This document shows positions 9,127 to 18,173 of a DNA stretch of 64,000 nucleotides, piece by piece. The position numbers and the translations under genes are program-made. Numbering within the stretch: position 1 is the stretch's first letter; every line of letters starts with the position of its first letter. The stretch comes from Flavobacteriaceae bacterium (GTDB lineage Bacteria > Bacteroidota > Bacteroidia > Flavobacteriales > Flavobacteriaceae). The stretch covers positions 152,342-216,341 of the forward strand of contig JAGYKX010000008.1 of assembly GCA_018401115.1 (NCBI GenBank). Reading direction: 5' to 3'. The notes under the pieces were generated by a model, which was not told the DNA's origin, did not search any database, and saw only the letters and a list, made by a program, of their open reading frames with translations.

Positions 9127-9977
9127 AGGTATGTATTGTCATTCCCGCACATAATGAAGGGACATTTTTAACGGGCTGTCTCGAGTCTATTTGCCTTCAA
9201 ACTTTGGCTCCCAAACAGGTAATTGTCGTGAATGATCATTCTTCAGACAATACTTACGAAATAGCACAGGGATTTGCTGAAAAACATCCATTTATAACCG
9301 CAATAAATCACCGAAGTTCAAGCCTACATATGCCAGGAAGCAAAGTGGTAAAGGCATTTAATTACGGCCTAGAACAGTTGGATCAAGCGTATGATGTTTT
9401 GCTCAAATTAGACGCAGACATACTACTCCCTGAAAATTACCTAGAGCGCATTTGTACGCATTTCAAAAATAATCCTTTACTTGGCATCTGTGGTGGATTT
9501 GCCTATGAACAAGACCACAAAGGACAATGGCTTTTAAATCACCCCATGGACAAAACGCACATTCGTGGGGCATTTAAGGCCTATTCAAAAGCTTGCTTTA
9601 CTGCAATGGGCGGTCTAAGGGTGGCTATGGGATGGGATACCGTAGACGAACTTTTAGCCCAATACCACGGTTTTGAATTAAAGACAGAGGAACAATTAGC
9701 GGTAAAGCACTTAAGACCTATAGGCAGCGCATACAATAAAAAAGCCAAATTACTCCAAGGAAAAGCCATGTACGGAATGAGATATGGGGTACTAATTACC
9801 CTGATAGCCGCATTAAAAATGGCTATAAAGCAAAAACATTTTAGCGCCTTCTTCCACCACATGGGTGGCTTTTTTGAGGCCAAAAAAGAAAACGCCCCTT
9901 TCATGGTAAACCACGAAGAAGGCGTTTTTATCAGGCGTTTAAGATGGAGAAATATGAGGTCTAAAATCTTAGGCTAA
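9123..9977 (+). CDS. Family 2 (GT-A) glycosyltransferase
   Basis: I place the start at the ATG of the ATGA overlap with the methyltransferase; a longer upstream reading would begin inside that gene. The 284-residue product opens with VCIVIPAHNEGTFLTGCLESI, typical of GT2, followed by VIVVNDHSSDNTYEIA and the metal-binding LKLDADILLPENYL. There is no obvious membrane domain apart from a hydrophobic stretch near the C-terminus (GVLITLIAALKMAI). Donor and acceptor are unknown. Cotranscription with the methyltransferase is very likely. Confidence 0.88.
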   Translation: MKVCIVIPAHNEGTFLTGCLESICLQTLAPKQVIVVNDHSSDNTYEIAQGFAEKHPFITAINHRSSSLHMPGSKVVKAFNYGLEQLDQAYDVLLKLDADILLPENYLERICTHFKNNPLLGICGGFAYEQDHKGQWLLNHPMDKTHIRGAFKAYSKACFTAMGGLRVAMGWDTVDELLAQYHGFELKTEEQLAVKHLRPIGSAYNKKAKLLQGKAMYGMRYGVLITLIAALKMAIKQKHFSAFFHHMGGFFEAKKENAPFMVNHEEGVFIRRLRWRNMRSKILG

Positions 9978-10049
9978 CCCCAAACCATCCCATCATTTTT
10001 TTCTGGCGTCCTTTTCAATAGGCCATTAGATTGAAATAAAAATACACTA

Positions 10050-11705
10050 TTACTCTAAGACCTGAGTAAGTGGCTTTCCAGTGGTACCGTTTGGAAATGC
10101 AATGCCTAACATGGCAGCTATTGTTGGGGCAATATCTGGAATCTCTGATCTTTCATAACTAGCCCCACGTTTAAACCCTTTTCCAAAAAATAATAAGGGG
10201 GTGTGGGTGTCGTAAATTTGAGGAGATCCATGGGTAGAGCCTGTCTTAGAATAACTAATTACAGCAGGTTTTAAAACAAAAAGAACATCTCCAGATCTTT
10301 TGGGGTTATACCCATTTTGCAGGATATAAGGAATGCCTTTAGTATATTCCTCTCCCCACATTTGGTCAGCGGTATAAGTTCTTTCCACAGCAAAATCTTG
10401 TAAAATAAATTGGGCTAAATCTTCTTGCATCTCCCTTAAATCAATGTCTAACTGAGTAGCTAAACCCCTATTCAAAAACACTTGATAATTAGAGATATTC
10501 TCTATGAGGTCCTCTGATCCAAAGCGGTCTGTCACATAGGCATTAAGCTTATCCTTAAATACTTTTGAATCAAAATATCCTGAAGGGATTTTTAAATCCT
10601 TTAAATAGGTAGGCACTTGCACAGCCGCATGATCTGCCGTTAAAAATAGACTATAATTACCGGGGCCTACTTGAGCATCTAAAGCTTTGAGTAATCTTTC
10701 TAAGTCTAAATCTAATCGGTAGTAAGTGTCTTCTATTTCTCGTGAATTAACCCCAAACTGGTGTCCTACATAATCAGTACTAGAAAAACTCACAGCCAGA
10801 AAATCTGTATCTAAACCCTTACCTAGATTCTCACCTTTAAGCGCGGCTAAAGCAAAATCAGTAGTAAGGCTATTGCCGTAAGCTGTTGCTTTTAAAATAT
10901 CATATGCACCATTAGCTTCCCAAAGCGACACAAGATCATGTGGAAAAACTGCTGCAGTTTCACCTCTGAATGCCCCTTCATAATTGTTTTTATCTAAACC
11001 ACTCTGGGTATAGGCTTTTTCAGACTTAAGCAGATTCCAAGGCTTTTTGTATTGCTGAGGTACTTTGCTGTTAAATTGAGTGACCCAAGAGGGCAGGGAT
11101 TCCATGTAAAAAGTACTGCTTATCCAACTGCCTTCATTTTTGCCATGAAACCAATATGCAGCGTCTGCTGTGTGACCCCCAGGCAAGACCGCACCCCTGT
11201 CTTTCAATGAAATAGCAATCACTTTTGATCTGGACTGGGTATGTAATTTTAGCTGATCTGAGATGGTTGTGGTTAACAATTGTTTGGGAGACATTTGCCC
11301 TGCTGAGGAAGTAGTTCCTACAGAAGCATAAGTATTATCTGCTGCACAATACACAGACGCTCCAATTTCTTTATCGTACCAATCATTCCCAATAATCCCA
11401 TGAGACGCTGGAGTGGTTCCCGTGTAAACAGATGCATGACCAGGGCCTGTACTTGTAGGGGCATAATTATAATGGTTGTTTTTAAAGTTAAAACCTTCTT
11501 TTACTAGGCGCTTAATCCCACCCTCTGAATACCCGTTCCAAAAACGAGAAATATAGTCATAGCGCATTTGATCAACTACGATTCCTACCACTAATTTTGG
11601 TCTTTCGAATTCATTAAATTTTACTGGGTTTTTTTGCGCCTTAACAGTCAGTGAAAAGAGTACAGAAAAACAAAAAAATAAGTGCTTACTAAAAAGTGAT
11701 TTCAT
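10050..11705 (-). CDS. pafA: PafA-type phosphate-insensitive alkaline phosphatase
   Basis: A signal peptide (to about residue 23) precedes an alkaline phosphatase superfamily domain; total 551 residues. Every PafA active-site position can be matched at a constant offset. Asp45, nucleophile Thr86 (APTSTGPGH), Asp311 and His315 (STDYVGHQ), Asp358-His359 (TADHA) and His492 (STHGSP) would bind the two zincs. Asn107 and the Lys168/Arg170 pair (SLKDRG) would hold the phosphoryl group. The Lys-x-Arg pair points to monoesterase rather than NPP diesterase activity. It should release phosphate from organic phosphomonoesters in the periplasm or at the surface. It is convergent with the glycosyltransferase. 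Confidence 0.88.
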   Translation of the reverse strand: MKSLFSKHLFFCFSVLFSLTVKAQKNPVKFNEFERPKLVVGIVVDQMRYDYISRFWNGYSEGGIKRLVKEGFNFKNNHYNYAPTSTGPGHASVYTGTTPASHGIIGNDWYDKEIGASVYCAADNTYASVGTTSSAGQMSPKQLLTTTISDQLKLHTQSRSKVIAISLKDRGAVLPGGHTADAAYWFHGKNEGSWISSTFYMESLPSWVTQFNSKVPQQYKKPWNLLKSEKAYTQSGLDKNNYEGAFRGETAAVFPHDLVSLWEANGAYDILKATAYGNSLTTDFALAALKGENLGKGLDTDFLAVSFSSTDYVGHQFGVNSREIEDTYYRLDLDLERLLKALDAQVGPGNYSLFLTADHAAVQVPTYLKDLKIPSGYFDSKVFKDKLNAYVTDRFGSEDLIENISNYQVFLNRGLATQLDIDLREMQEDLAQFILQDFAVERTYTADQMWGEEYTKGIPYILQNGYNPKRSGDVLFVLKPAVISYSKTGSTHGSPQIYDTHTPLLFFGKGFKRGASYERSEIPDIAPTIAAMLGIAFPNGTTGKPLTQVLE

Positions 11706-11721
11706 AGTTGATTTGTTTACT

Positions 11722-11729
11722 CAAAAATA
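11722..11729 (-). promoter_or_regulatory. Candidate promoter -7 element for the PafA phosphatase gene
   Basis: On the minus strand this reads TATTTTTG, an exact TAnnTTTG match ending 17 bases before the start codon. The -33 region is not clearly conserved. I recognise no pho-box-like direct repeats nearby. Confidence 0.42.
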
Positions 11730-11926
11730 AGACTTTTAGAGGTAATGCATGAACTAATAAAGTAAAATCATTGTTAAAACAAAACAATCGCTAAATTTTT
11801 GTAAAGGGTTTTACCGAAAAAAAATATTTCATCATTATCTTTAAATCCTTTGGGACATAGATAGACTTAAAAAGAAAAATCACATGGCTAGTTAAAACCT
11901 TATTAGTATTTTTACTTGATATTTAA

Positions 11927-11945
11927 GGGCGTAAATATTACGCCC
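11927..11945 (+). repeat. Short hairpin in the leader of the MlaE-like gene
   Basis: GGGCGTAA, a 3-base loop and TTACGCCC form an 8-bp stem that ends 18 bases before the permease start. No T-run follows, so it is not an intrinsic terminator. It may shape the 5' untranslated region. The rest of the 258-base gap between the PafA phosphatase and this gene holds no feature I can name. Confidence 0.45.
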
Positions 11946-11963
11946 TAGATTTTAAATAGCATC

Positions 11964-12701
11964 ATGAAGCACCTTGCAGCGATTGGACAGTATTTTTTAA
12001 TGATACGAGAGGTTTTTAAAAAGCCTACTAAGTGGAAAGTCATGCGGGGATTAATCCTTAAAGAAATTGATGAACTTATTTATGGCTCCATGGGGATTGT
12101 CATTTTTGTTTCTTTCTTTATTGGGAGTGTAGTAACCATACAAACCGCCCTTAATCTCAATAGCCCTCTGATTCCAAAAAACTTAATTGGATTTGCTGCC
12201 AGACAATCGGTCATTCTAGAATTTGCTCCAACTTTTACCTCTATCATCATGGCTGGAAAGGTAGGGTCATTTATTACTTCCAGTATTGGATCCATGCGTG
12301 TTACCGAACAAATAGATGCCTTGGAGGTTATGGGAATAAATTCACTTAACTACTTAGTATTTCCTAAAATAATTGCACTTCTTATGTACCCATTCGTGAT
12401 TGCTATTGCTATGTACTTGGGTATTTTTGGGGGATTTTTAGCAGGTGTTTTAGGAGGATTTTCTACTGCTGCAGATTTTATAGAAGGGGTGCGCATAGAC
12501 TTTGTGCCTTTTCATGTCGCTTATGCATTTATAAAAACCATGTTTTTTGCATTTATTATAGCTACAGTTCCTTCCTTTCACGGATATTATATGAAAGGCG
12601 GTGCCTTGGAAGTCGGTAAAGCAAGTACCACTTCTTTTGTTTGGACGGCAGTGGTTATTATTACTACGAATTATATACTCACACAACTTTTACTGGGCTA
12701 A
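11964..12701 (+). CDS. MlaE-type ABC transporter permease
   Basis: The 245-residue integral membrane protein has the MlaE (DUF140) layout: an amphipathic N-terminus, five or so membrane helices, and the EQIDALEVMGINSLNYLVFPK segment that couples to the ATPase. In the family it works with an ATPase and an MCE substrate-binding protein in phospholipid movement between the membranes. Its stop overlaps the ATPase start by one base (TAATG), giving tight coupling. No MCE/MlaD gene is adjacent, so that subunit must be encoded elsewhere. Confidence 0.9.
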   Translation: MKHLAAIGQYFLMIREVFKKPTKWKVMRGLILKEIDELIYGSMGIVIFVSFFIGSVVTIQTALNLNSPLIPKNLIGFAARQSVILEFAPTFTSIIMAGKVGSFITSSIGSMRVTEQIDALEVMGINSLNYLVFPKIIALLMYPFVIAIAMYLGIFGGFLAGVLGGFSTAADFIEGVRIDFVPFHVAYAFIKTMFFAFIIATVPSFHGYYMKGGALEVGKASTTSFVWTAVVIITTNYILTQLLLG

Positions 12702-13468
12702 TGATACAGGTAGAAAACATACACAAGTCTTTCGGAGACAACAAAGTACTCAAAGGAATTTCTACCAGCTTTGAAAAAGGAAAAACTTCTTTAATCATAG
12801 GTCAAAGTGGTTCTGGAAAAACAGTTTTTCTAAAATGTCTTTTAGGGCTCTTTGGATTAGATTCCGGGAATATTTTATACGATAAAGACAACTATGCCAA
12901 CCTTACTTTAAAAAAGAAAAGAAAACTCCGAGAAAAAATGGGGATGGTCTTTCAGGGTAGTGCTTTATTTGATTCTATGGACGTTGCAAGTAATGTGCGC
13001 TTTCCATTAGATATGTTTACCAAACAGACAGAGGAGGAAAAAAATGAAAGGGTACAAAGTGTTTTAAAACGGGTGAATATCGATAATGCTGAATCTAAAT
13101 TCCCCTCAGAAATTTCTGGTGGTATGCAAAAAAGAGTCGCTATTGCTCGGGCTATTGTAATGAATCCAAAATATTTATTCTGTGATGAACCCAACTCTGG
13201 ATTAGATCCAAAAACGGCCATTCTTATAGATAACCTTATTCAAGAAATTACCGATGAATACCAAATGACTACGGTAATAAACACCCATGACATGAATTCT
13301 GTCATGGAAATTGGAGAAAAAATAGTTTTCCTAAAAGAAGGCTTAAAAGCTTGGGAAGGCACTAAGGAAGACGTCTTCAAAACAGATAATGAAGCAGTAA
13401 CAGATTTTGTTTACTCCTCTGAATTATTTAAAAAAGTAAGGAAAATGTATATTGAAGGCAAGCACTAG
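12701..13468 (+). CDS. MlaF-type ABC transporter ATP-binding protein
   Basis: The start at 12701 is set by the TAATG overlap; a longer reading would run through the end of the permease gene. The 255-residue protein begins MIQVENIHKSFG and has Walker A GQSGSGKT, a Q-loop in MGMVFQGSALFDSM, signature SGGMQKR, Walker B YLFCDEPNSGLDP and H-loop INTHDM. The SALFDSMDVASNV stretch after the Q-loop is typical of MlaF/Ttg2A ATPases. It powers the permease encoded just upstream. Confidence 0.92.
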   Translation: MIQVENIHKSFGDNKVLKGISTSFEKGKTSLIIGQSGSGKTVFLKCLLGLFGLDSGNILYDKDNYANLTLKKKRKLREKMGMVFQGSALFDSMDVASNVRFPLDMFTKQTEEEKNERVQSVLKRVNIDNAESKFPSEISGGMQKRVAIARAIVMNPKYLFCDEPNSGLDPKTAILIDNLIQEITDEYQMTTVINTHDMNSVMEIGEKIVFLKEGLKAWEGTKEDVFKTDNEAVTDFVYSSELFKKVRKMYIEGKH

Positions 13469-13525
13469 ATGTAATTTAAACACTATTTAACCTGATCCTT
13501 TAATACCACCTTAATGAATACTTAT

Positions 13526-14143
13526 TTAACGTCCATGATTGTCTGCGATTAAAAATGCTACTTTGGCGTTGGGCTGAAACAAATAAGTTTTACCAGAGGA
13601 CATCTCCATGCACTCATAACGCTTTACCCTCTTAGGCCCTTTCTTAAATATCTTACCATTATAAATTTTAAATAAAGTACCTTCTGAGAGTTCAAAGAGG
13701 TGATTTTCATGAGGGGGATTGAGGTCATATTTAGAAAAAGCTACAGAAAGTACTGCATCTGTATCTGTACTTGCCTTTGGATTTTTAAAATGTCTGGCCA
13801 GATAGGGCAACAAATCTAAAGGAAATACCTCCGGTCTAATAAAAGGCAACATTAGGTTTCTAAAAGTCTGCTTCCATTCAATCCCATGTGGTTTAATATG
13901 GTACCCAAAATCTTCAAAAGCAACCAGATGGGCTATTTCGTGTATTAATGTCATTAAAAACCGGTAAGGATTTAATGACGCATTAATCGTAATGGCGTGT
14001 TTACCTTGGGTATTTTTGCGATAATCTCCGTGTCTGGTCACCCTTGTATTAACAATTTTTAAATGCACTTCATGGGTTTGAATCAAAGACATGCATGGGA
14101 TTACTGCCTGGAGTGGTAAGTATTTTTCTAAAATCTCATTCAC
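13526..14143 (-). CDS. SprT-like zinc-binding protein
   Basis: The 205-residue protein has a clear HExxH zinc motif, HEIAHLVAF (His68, Glu69, His72), with a third His in KPHGIEW (His86), as in SprT/Spartan domains. The C-terminal third lacks the zinc-ribbon cysteines seen in some relatives. SprT-family domains in eukaryotes cleave DNA-protein crosslinks; the bacterial role is not established, so I give no activity. It is divergent from the pirin gene (44-base gap) and convergent with the ABC ATPase gene. Confidence 0.82.
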   Translation of the reverse strand: MNEILEKYLPLQAVIPCMSLIQTHEVHLKIVNTRVTRHGDYRKNTQGKHAITINASLNPYRFLMTLIHEIAHLVAFEDFGYHIKPHGIEWKQTFRNLMLPFIRPEVFPLDLLPYLARHFKNPKASTDTDAVLSVAFSKYDLNPPHENHLFELSEGTLFKIYNGKIFKKGPKRVKRYECMEMSSGKTYLFQPNAKVAFLIADNHGR

Positions 14144-14187
14144 GGTTCTAAATTAAGGCTTTTAGAATTATCTTTACTTAAAAAAAG

Positions 14188-15069
14188 ATGGCAGTAAAAG
14201 AAATAGAATTGATAATTCCTCCAAGAAACCCTCACTTTGTTGGAGACGGTTTTAGGGTTCAAAACTTTATTCCGTCTGCCTACGGCCTTGACATGCAAAG
14301 GATGAGTCCATTTATTATGTTGGATTACAACGCGCCATTTCACTTTCCAGCTACAGACTCGCCTAGAGGGGTTGGCGTGCACCCACATCGTGGTTTTGAG
14401 ACAGTGACATTGGCCTATCAGGGCAGTGTGGCACATCATGATTCCGGAGGAAATCAAGGGATTATTGGTCCTGGAGGTGTCCAGTGGATGACAGCTGCTT
14501 CTGGGGTACTACACAAGGAATACCACGAAGCGGAATTTGCTAAAAAAGGTGGCATGTTTCAGATGGTACAACTTTGGGTAAACCTGCCTGCTGCCTATAA
14601 AATGAGTCCTCCTAAATACCAAGGATTCTCTGAAAAAGATATTCCTACAGTTCATTTGGAGGGTGCAATGGGTCATATAAAAGTAGTGGCCGGCAACTAC
14701 CAGGGAACTCAGGGAGCTGCAGATACTTTTACAGAAGTACATCTGTATAATGTACATCTAAATAATCAAGGGAAAGCCAGCTTTTCATTTCCTGCCCAAC
14801 AGAATACAGCCATTTTAGTATTGTCTGGAAGTATCAATATTGCTTCACATGAAGAAAATATCGCGGAGAATCACGTGGTGCTTTTCCAAAACAAAGGAGA
14901 GTCTTTTGAAATTAGTGCTAACCAAGCCACTGACTTACTTGTATTAAGCGGCAGTCCTATAAATGAACCTATAGCTGCCCAAGGGCCGTTTGTCATGAAT
15001 ACCCAGGCAGAAATTGCTCAAGCTATTAGGGATTTTCACACGGGTGGTTTTGGGGTGCTAAAAGACTAG
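14188..15069 (+). CDS. Pirin family bicupin protein
   Basis: The 293-residue protein carries the pirin N-terminal cupin signature: PFIMLDYNAPF, GVGVHPHRGFETVTLAYQGSVAHHDSGG and GGVQWMTAASGVLHKEYHE. These supply the three His and one Glu that bind metal. The C-terminal cupin is present but lacks a metal site, as usual. Family members include quercetin dioxygenases and transcription cofactors, so the molecular role is open. It is transcribed alone; nothing recognisable lies in the 118-base gap to the convergent SDR. Confidence 0.9.
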   Translation: MAVKEIELIIPPRNPHFVGDGFRVQNFIPSAYGLDMQRMSPFIMLDYNAPFHFPATDSPRGVGVHPHRGFETVTLAYQGSVAHHDSGGNQGIIGPGGVQWMTAASGVLHKEYHEAEFAKKGGMFQMVQLWVNLPAAYKMSPPKYQGFSEKDIPTVHLEGAMGHIKVVAGNYQGTQGAADTFTEVHLYNVHLNNQGKASFSFPAQQNTAILVLSGSINIASHEENIAENHVVLFQNKGESFEISANQATDLLVLSGSPINEPIAAQGPFVMNTQAEIAQAIRDFHTGGFGVLKD

Positions 15070-15187
15070 AAAAACAGACCAATAGACGCTGTATTAAAAA
15101 CAAGCCACTTGACACTATTTTAAAAGCAAGACTTTAAACATTCTATGCACCAGGAAAAATAGTATTTAGAATTAAAAGTTGCTCAAA

Positions 15188-15868
15188 CTAGGGGGTTGAA
15201 TTACTCACTTGCAACATTTTACCATTGTAAAGCGCGTGCCCATTGAGGCTAAAATCTACTATATACGCACCCATTTGCTCAGGTGTTGTTGGTGGCTCGT
15301 ATCCTGGAAAAGCCGCTGCCAACATTTCTGTCCTAACCGCGCCAATGGCCAATACATTAAAAGACGGCCCAGTTTCTCTAAATTCTTCTGCCCACAATTC
15401 TGTAAGGGTAATGACAGCACCTTTACTGGAACTGTAAGCCGCTAGACCTGGGAATTTTGAACTTCCTTGAACGCCTCCCATGGAACTCACGGTCACCACA
15501 TGTCCTTTTTCCATAAAAGGGATGAGCGCTTTGGTTAGGGCAGCTACCCCAAAAACATTCACTGCATACACCTGTAAAAAATCTTCAGTAGTGGTTTCTA
15601 AAAAAGGCTTGTTCACAAGGGCTCCTGCATTGTTTACCAGGACATCTAAATGCCCTCCCCATTGCTGCACCACAAAAGCAGCTGCTTTTTTAATGTCAGT
15701 TTCGTTAGAAATATCAAATGGAAAAGCATACAATCCGTCTAATTTTAACGCATTTATGGGTGCCGGATTTCTAGAAAGCGCCAACACTTGGTGTCCTTGT
15801 TCCATATATATTTTGGCCATTTCAAAACCAATTCCCCTACTCGTTCCAGTGATTACAATATTTGCCAT
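15188..15868 (-). CDS. Short-chain dehydrogenase/reductase
   Basis: This 226-residue classical SDR has the cofactor loop GTSRGIG at residues 8-14, NNAG at about 80, the catalytic Ser in VTVSSMGG, and the YxxxK pair in AAYSSSKGA. The acidic/basic pattern after strand 2 (LALSRNPAP) hints at NADP, but the substrate cannot be read from sequence. It starts 7 bases after the rlmN stop, so the two are probably one transcription unit with rlmN first. Confidence 0.88.
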   Translation of the reverse strand: MANIVITGTSRGIGFEMAKIYMEQGHQVLALSRNPAPINALKLDGLYAFPFDISNETDIKKAAAFVVQQWGGHLDVLVNNAGALVNKPFLETTTEDFLQVYAVNVFGVAALTKALIPFMEKGHVVTVSSMGGVQGSSKFPGLAAYSSSKGAVITLTELWAEEFRETGPSFNVLAIGAVRTEMLAAAFPGYEPPTTPEQMGAYIVDFSLNGHALYNGKMLQVSNSTP

Positions 15869-15875
15869 GGGTCTT

Positions 15876-16925
15876 TTAATTTATTTTTACATCTTGCTTA
15901 TTGGCCAGTTGACCACAAGCCGCGTCAATATCTTTCCCTCTTGAACGTCTTACCGTACAAGTAATGTTGTGCCGCTCTAAAGTATTCACATAAGCCTCAA
16001 TTGATGCTTGGGAAGCCTGTGAAAACATGCCGTCGTCTATTGGGTTGTATTCGATTAAATTCACTTTAGCAGGTGCGAATTTACAAAATTCAACGAGCGC
16101 ATCTATTGCAGCTTTGTTGTCATTAATCCCCTTCCAAACCACATATTCGTAAGTGATCCTGCTCTTGGTCTTTTCATACCAAAACTGCAGGGCCTCTCTG
16201 AGTTGCTCCAAAGGGAATGTTTCATTAAAAGGCATGATGCTCGTCCTCACCGAATCTATAGCGGAGTGAAGAGAAACGGCTAATTTAAATTTAACCCCGT
16301 CTTCTGCCATCTTACGGATCATTTTAGGCACCCCAGAGGTAGACACTATAATACGCTTGGGAGACATGGCCAAACCTTCTGGATCTGTGATTTTATCAAT
16401 TGCTTTAAGCACATTGTTGTAATTCATTAAAGGCTCTCCCATACCCATAAAAACAATATTACTGAGGGGCCTGTTGAAATACAATCGGCTTTGTTGGTCT
16501 ATGGCCACCACCTGATCATAAATCTCGTCTGGTTGCAAATTACGCATGCGTTTTAATCTAGAGGTTGCGCAGAATTTGCAGTCTAAACTACAGCCCACTT
16601 GGCTAGACACACAAGCAGTTGTTCTTGTTTTGGTAGGGATTAAGACAGATTCCACCACTAGATTGTCATGGAGGCGTACTGCATTTTTAATAGTACCGTC
16701 ATTAGAACGCTGCATTTGATCTACCCTAATATGATTGATCACAAAATGGGTTTCCAAAAAAGCCCGGGTCTCTTTGGAGATATTGGTCATGGACTCAAAA
16801 GAATGAGCCCCTTTTTGCCAAAGCCACTCATACACCTGATTGCCCCTAAAGGCAGATTGGCCCTGAGATACAAAGAATGCCCTAAGGGCCTCTTTATCTA
16901 ATGCTCTTATGTCTTTTTTTACCAT
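15876..16925 (-). CDS. rlmN: 23S rRNA (adenine-C2) methyltransferase RlmN
   Basis: This radical SAM enzyme methylates C2 of A2503 in 23S rRNA and A37 in some tRNAs. The cluster motif CSLDCKFC (Cys112, 116, 119) and the catalytic C-terminal Cys in KDIDAACGQLA are both present. GMGEPLMNYNNVLKAI is the usual GGE-like segment. I chose the ATG at 16925, which is preceded by AGGTGG; an in-frame GTG four codons upstream (16937) would give 353 residues. The SDR gene follows at 7 bases. Confidence 0.94.
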   Translation of the reverse strand: MVKKDIRALDKEALRAFFVSQGQSAFRGNQVYEWLWQKGAHSFESMTNISKETRAFLETHFVINHIRVDQMQRSNDGTIKNAVRLHDNLVVESVLIPTKTRTTACVSSQVGCSLDCKFCATSRLKRMRNLQPDEIYDQVVAIDQQSRLYFNRPLSNIVFMGMGEPLMNYNNVLKAIDKITDPEGLAMSPKRIIVSTSGVPKMIRKMAEDGVKFKLAVSLHSAIDSVRTSIMPFNETFPLEQLREALQFWYEKTKSRITYEYVVWKGINDNKAAIDALVEFCKFAPAKVNLIEYNPIDDGMFSQASQASIEAYVNTLERHNITCTVRRSRGKDIDAACGQLANKQDVKIN

Positions 16926-16959
16926 ATCTTCCACCACCTAAAGGTATTAATAAAATGCA

Positions 16960-16998
16960 AAAAGCCTGACTTTACCTATGGCTGTGTCAGGCTTTTTT
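16960..16998 (-). terminator. Rho-independent terminator after queA
   Basis: The inverted repeat AAAGCCTGAC/GTCAGGCTTT has a 15-base loop, A-rich on one side and T-rich on the other. On the minus strand it ends in a T-run just past the queA stop. It separates queA from rlmN and could also work on the plus strand. Confidence 0.75.
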
Positions 16999-17013
16999 GT
17001 ACAATAAATAAAT

Positions 17014-18063
17014 TTATAAAATAAGCATTGCGTCTCCGTAGGAGTAAAACTTATATTTTTCTTCAATCGCTACTTTGTAGGCCTCTTTCATTAAATCATG
17101 CCCCATAAAAGCAGAGATCATCATTAATAAAGTAGACTTAGGTAAATGAAAATTAGTGATCATACAATTCGCAATACTAAATTCATGAGGAGGGAAAATA
17201 AATTTATTGGTCCAGCCCTGATAGGTATTTAATGTGTGTTGGGAAGAAACTGCTGTTTCCAAGCTTCTCATCACGGTAGTTCCTACAGCACAAATACGTC
17301 TCTTCTTTGTCTTTGCATGATTGATGGTCAGAGTGGCTTTTTCATCAATAATCAACTCTTCACTGTCCATTTTATGTTTAGACAAATCTTCTACTTCAAC
17401 AGGGTTAAATGTACCCAGACCCACATGAAGGGTAACCTCTGCAAAATCTACTCCTTTAATTTCTAAACGTTTTAATAAGTGCTTAGAAAAATGCATTCCG
17501 GCAGTGGGTGCCGCAACAGCTCCTTCATGTTTGGCGTATATGGTTTGGTAACGATCTTCATCTTCTGCCTCAACCTCTCTTTTAATATACTTCGGAAGTG
17601 GCGTCTCTCCAAGGTCTCTTAATTTTTTTCTAAAATCTGTATAAGAACCATCGTATAAGAAACGAAGCGTTCGCCCTCTAGAAGTGGTATTGTCTATGAC
17701 CTCAGCTACCAAACTCTCGTCTTCACCAAAGTATAATTTATTTCCTATTCTAATTTTTCTAGCTGGATCTACCAACACATCCCAAAGACGCTGCTCTTCA
17801 TTGAGTTCTCTAAGTAAGAAAACTTCAATACGAGCACCTGTTTTCTCTTTATTTCCGTATAGGCGTGCTGGAAACACTTTCGTGTTATTAAGCACCATTA
17901 CATCTCCTTCATCAAAATAATCAATAATGTCCTTAAACATCTTGTGCTCAATAGTTCCTTTTGCCCTATCAATCACCATTAATTTAGACTCATCTCTATT
18001 TTCTGCAGGATACTCTGATAAAAGTTCATCAGGTAATTCAAAACCAAAGGCGGATAATTTCAT
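17014..18063 (-). CDS. queA: tRNA preQ1(34) S-adenosylmethionine ribosyltransferase-isomerase
   Basis: At 349 residues the length is standard. Signature stretches are ELIAEYPAE-like [16 protein letters not shown] at the N-terminus, [22 protein letters not shown], and the [10 protein letters not shown] and [13 protein letters not shown] motifs of the active site. It transfers the ribosyl group of SAM to preQ1 in tRNA to make epoxyqueuosine. It is followed by a clear terminator and preceded by a 110-base gap after aroA, so it may be read from its own promoter or as the tail of the aromatic operon. Confidence 0.96.
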   Translation of the reverse strand: MKLSAFGFELPDELLSEYPAENRDESKLMVIDRAKGTIEHKMFKDIIDYFDEGDVMVLNNTKVFPARLYGNKEKTGARIEVFLLRELNEEQRLWDVLVDPARKIRIGNKLYFGEDESLVAEVIDNTTSRGRTLRFLYDGSYTDFRKKLRDLGETPLPKYIKREVEAEDEDRYQTIYAKHEGAVAAPTAGMHFSKHLLKRLEIKGVDFAEVTLHVGLGTFNPVEVEDLSKHKMDSEELIIDEKATLTINHAKTKKRRICAVGTTVMRSLETAVSSQHTLNTYQGWTNKFIFPPHEFSIANCMITNFHLPKSTLLMMISAFMGHDLMKEAYKVAIEEKYKFYSYGDAMLIL

Positions 18064-18173
18064 AGTTTTTTTTCTAATTTAAAGATGGCAAATATACAAC
18101 CCAAGGCATAGCCTTGTCAAGCAAAAGCGGGTTTAATTACAAATTATGAGGGTTCATAGGGCCTCCCAAAGAC

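Noticed and set aside
11927..11945. Hairpin before the MlaE-like gene read as a terminator or attenuator
   Set aside because: There is no T-run and no leader peptide; it is kept only as a structural repeat.
15480..15944. 154-codon plus-strand open frame opposite the SDR/rlmN junction
   Set aside because: It spans the junction of two well-supported minus-strand genes and shows no family motif.
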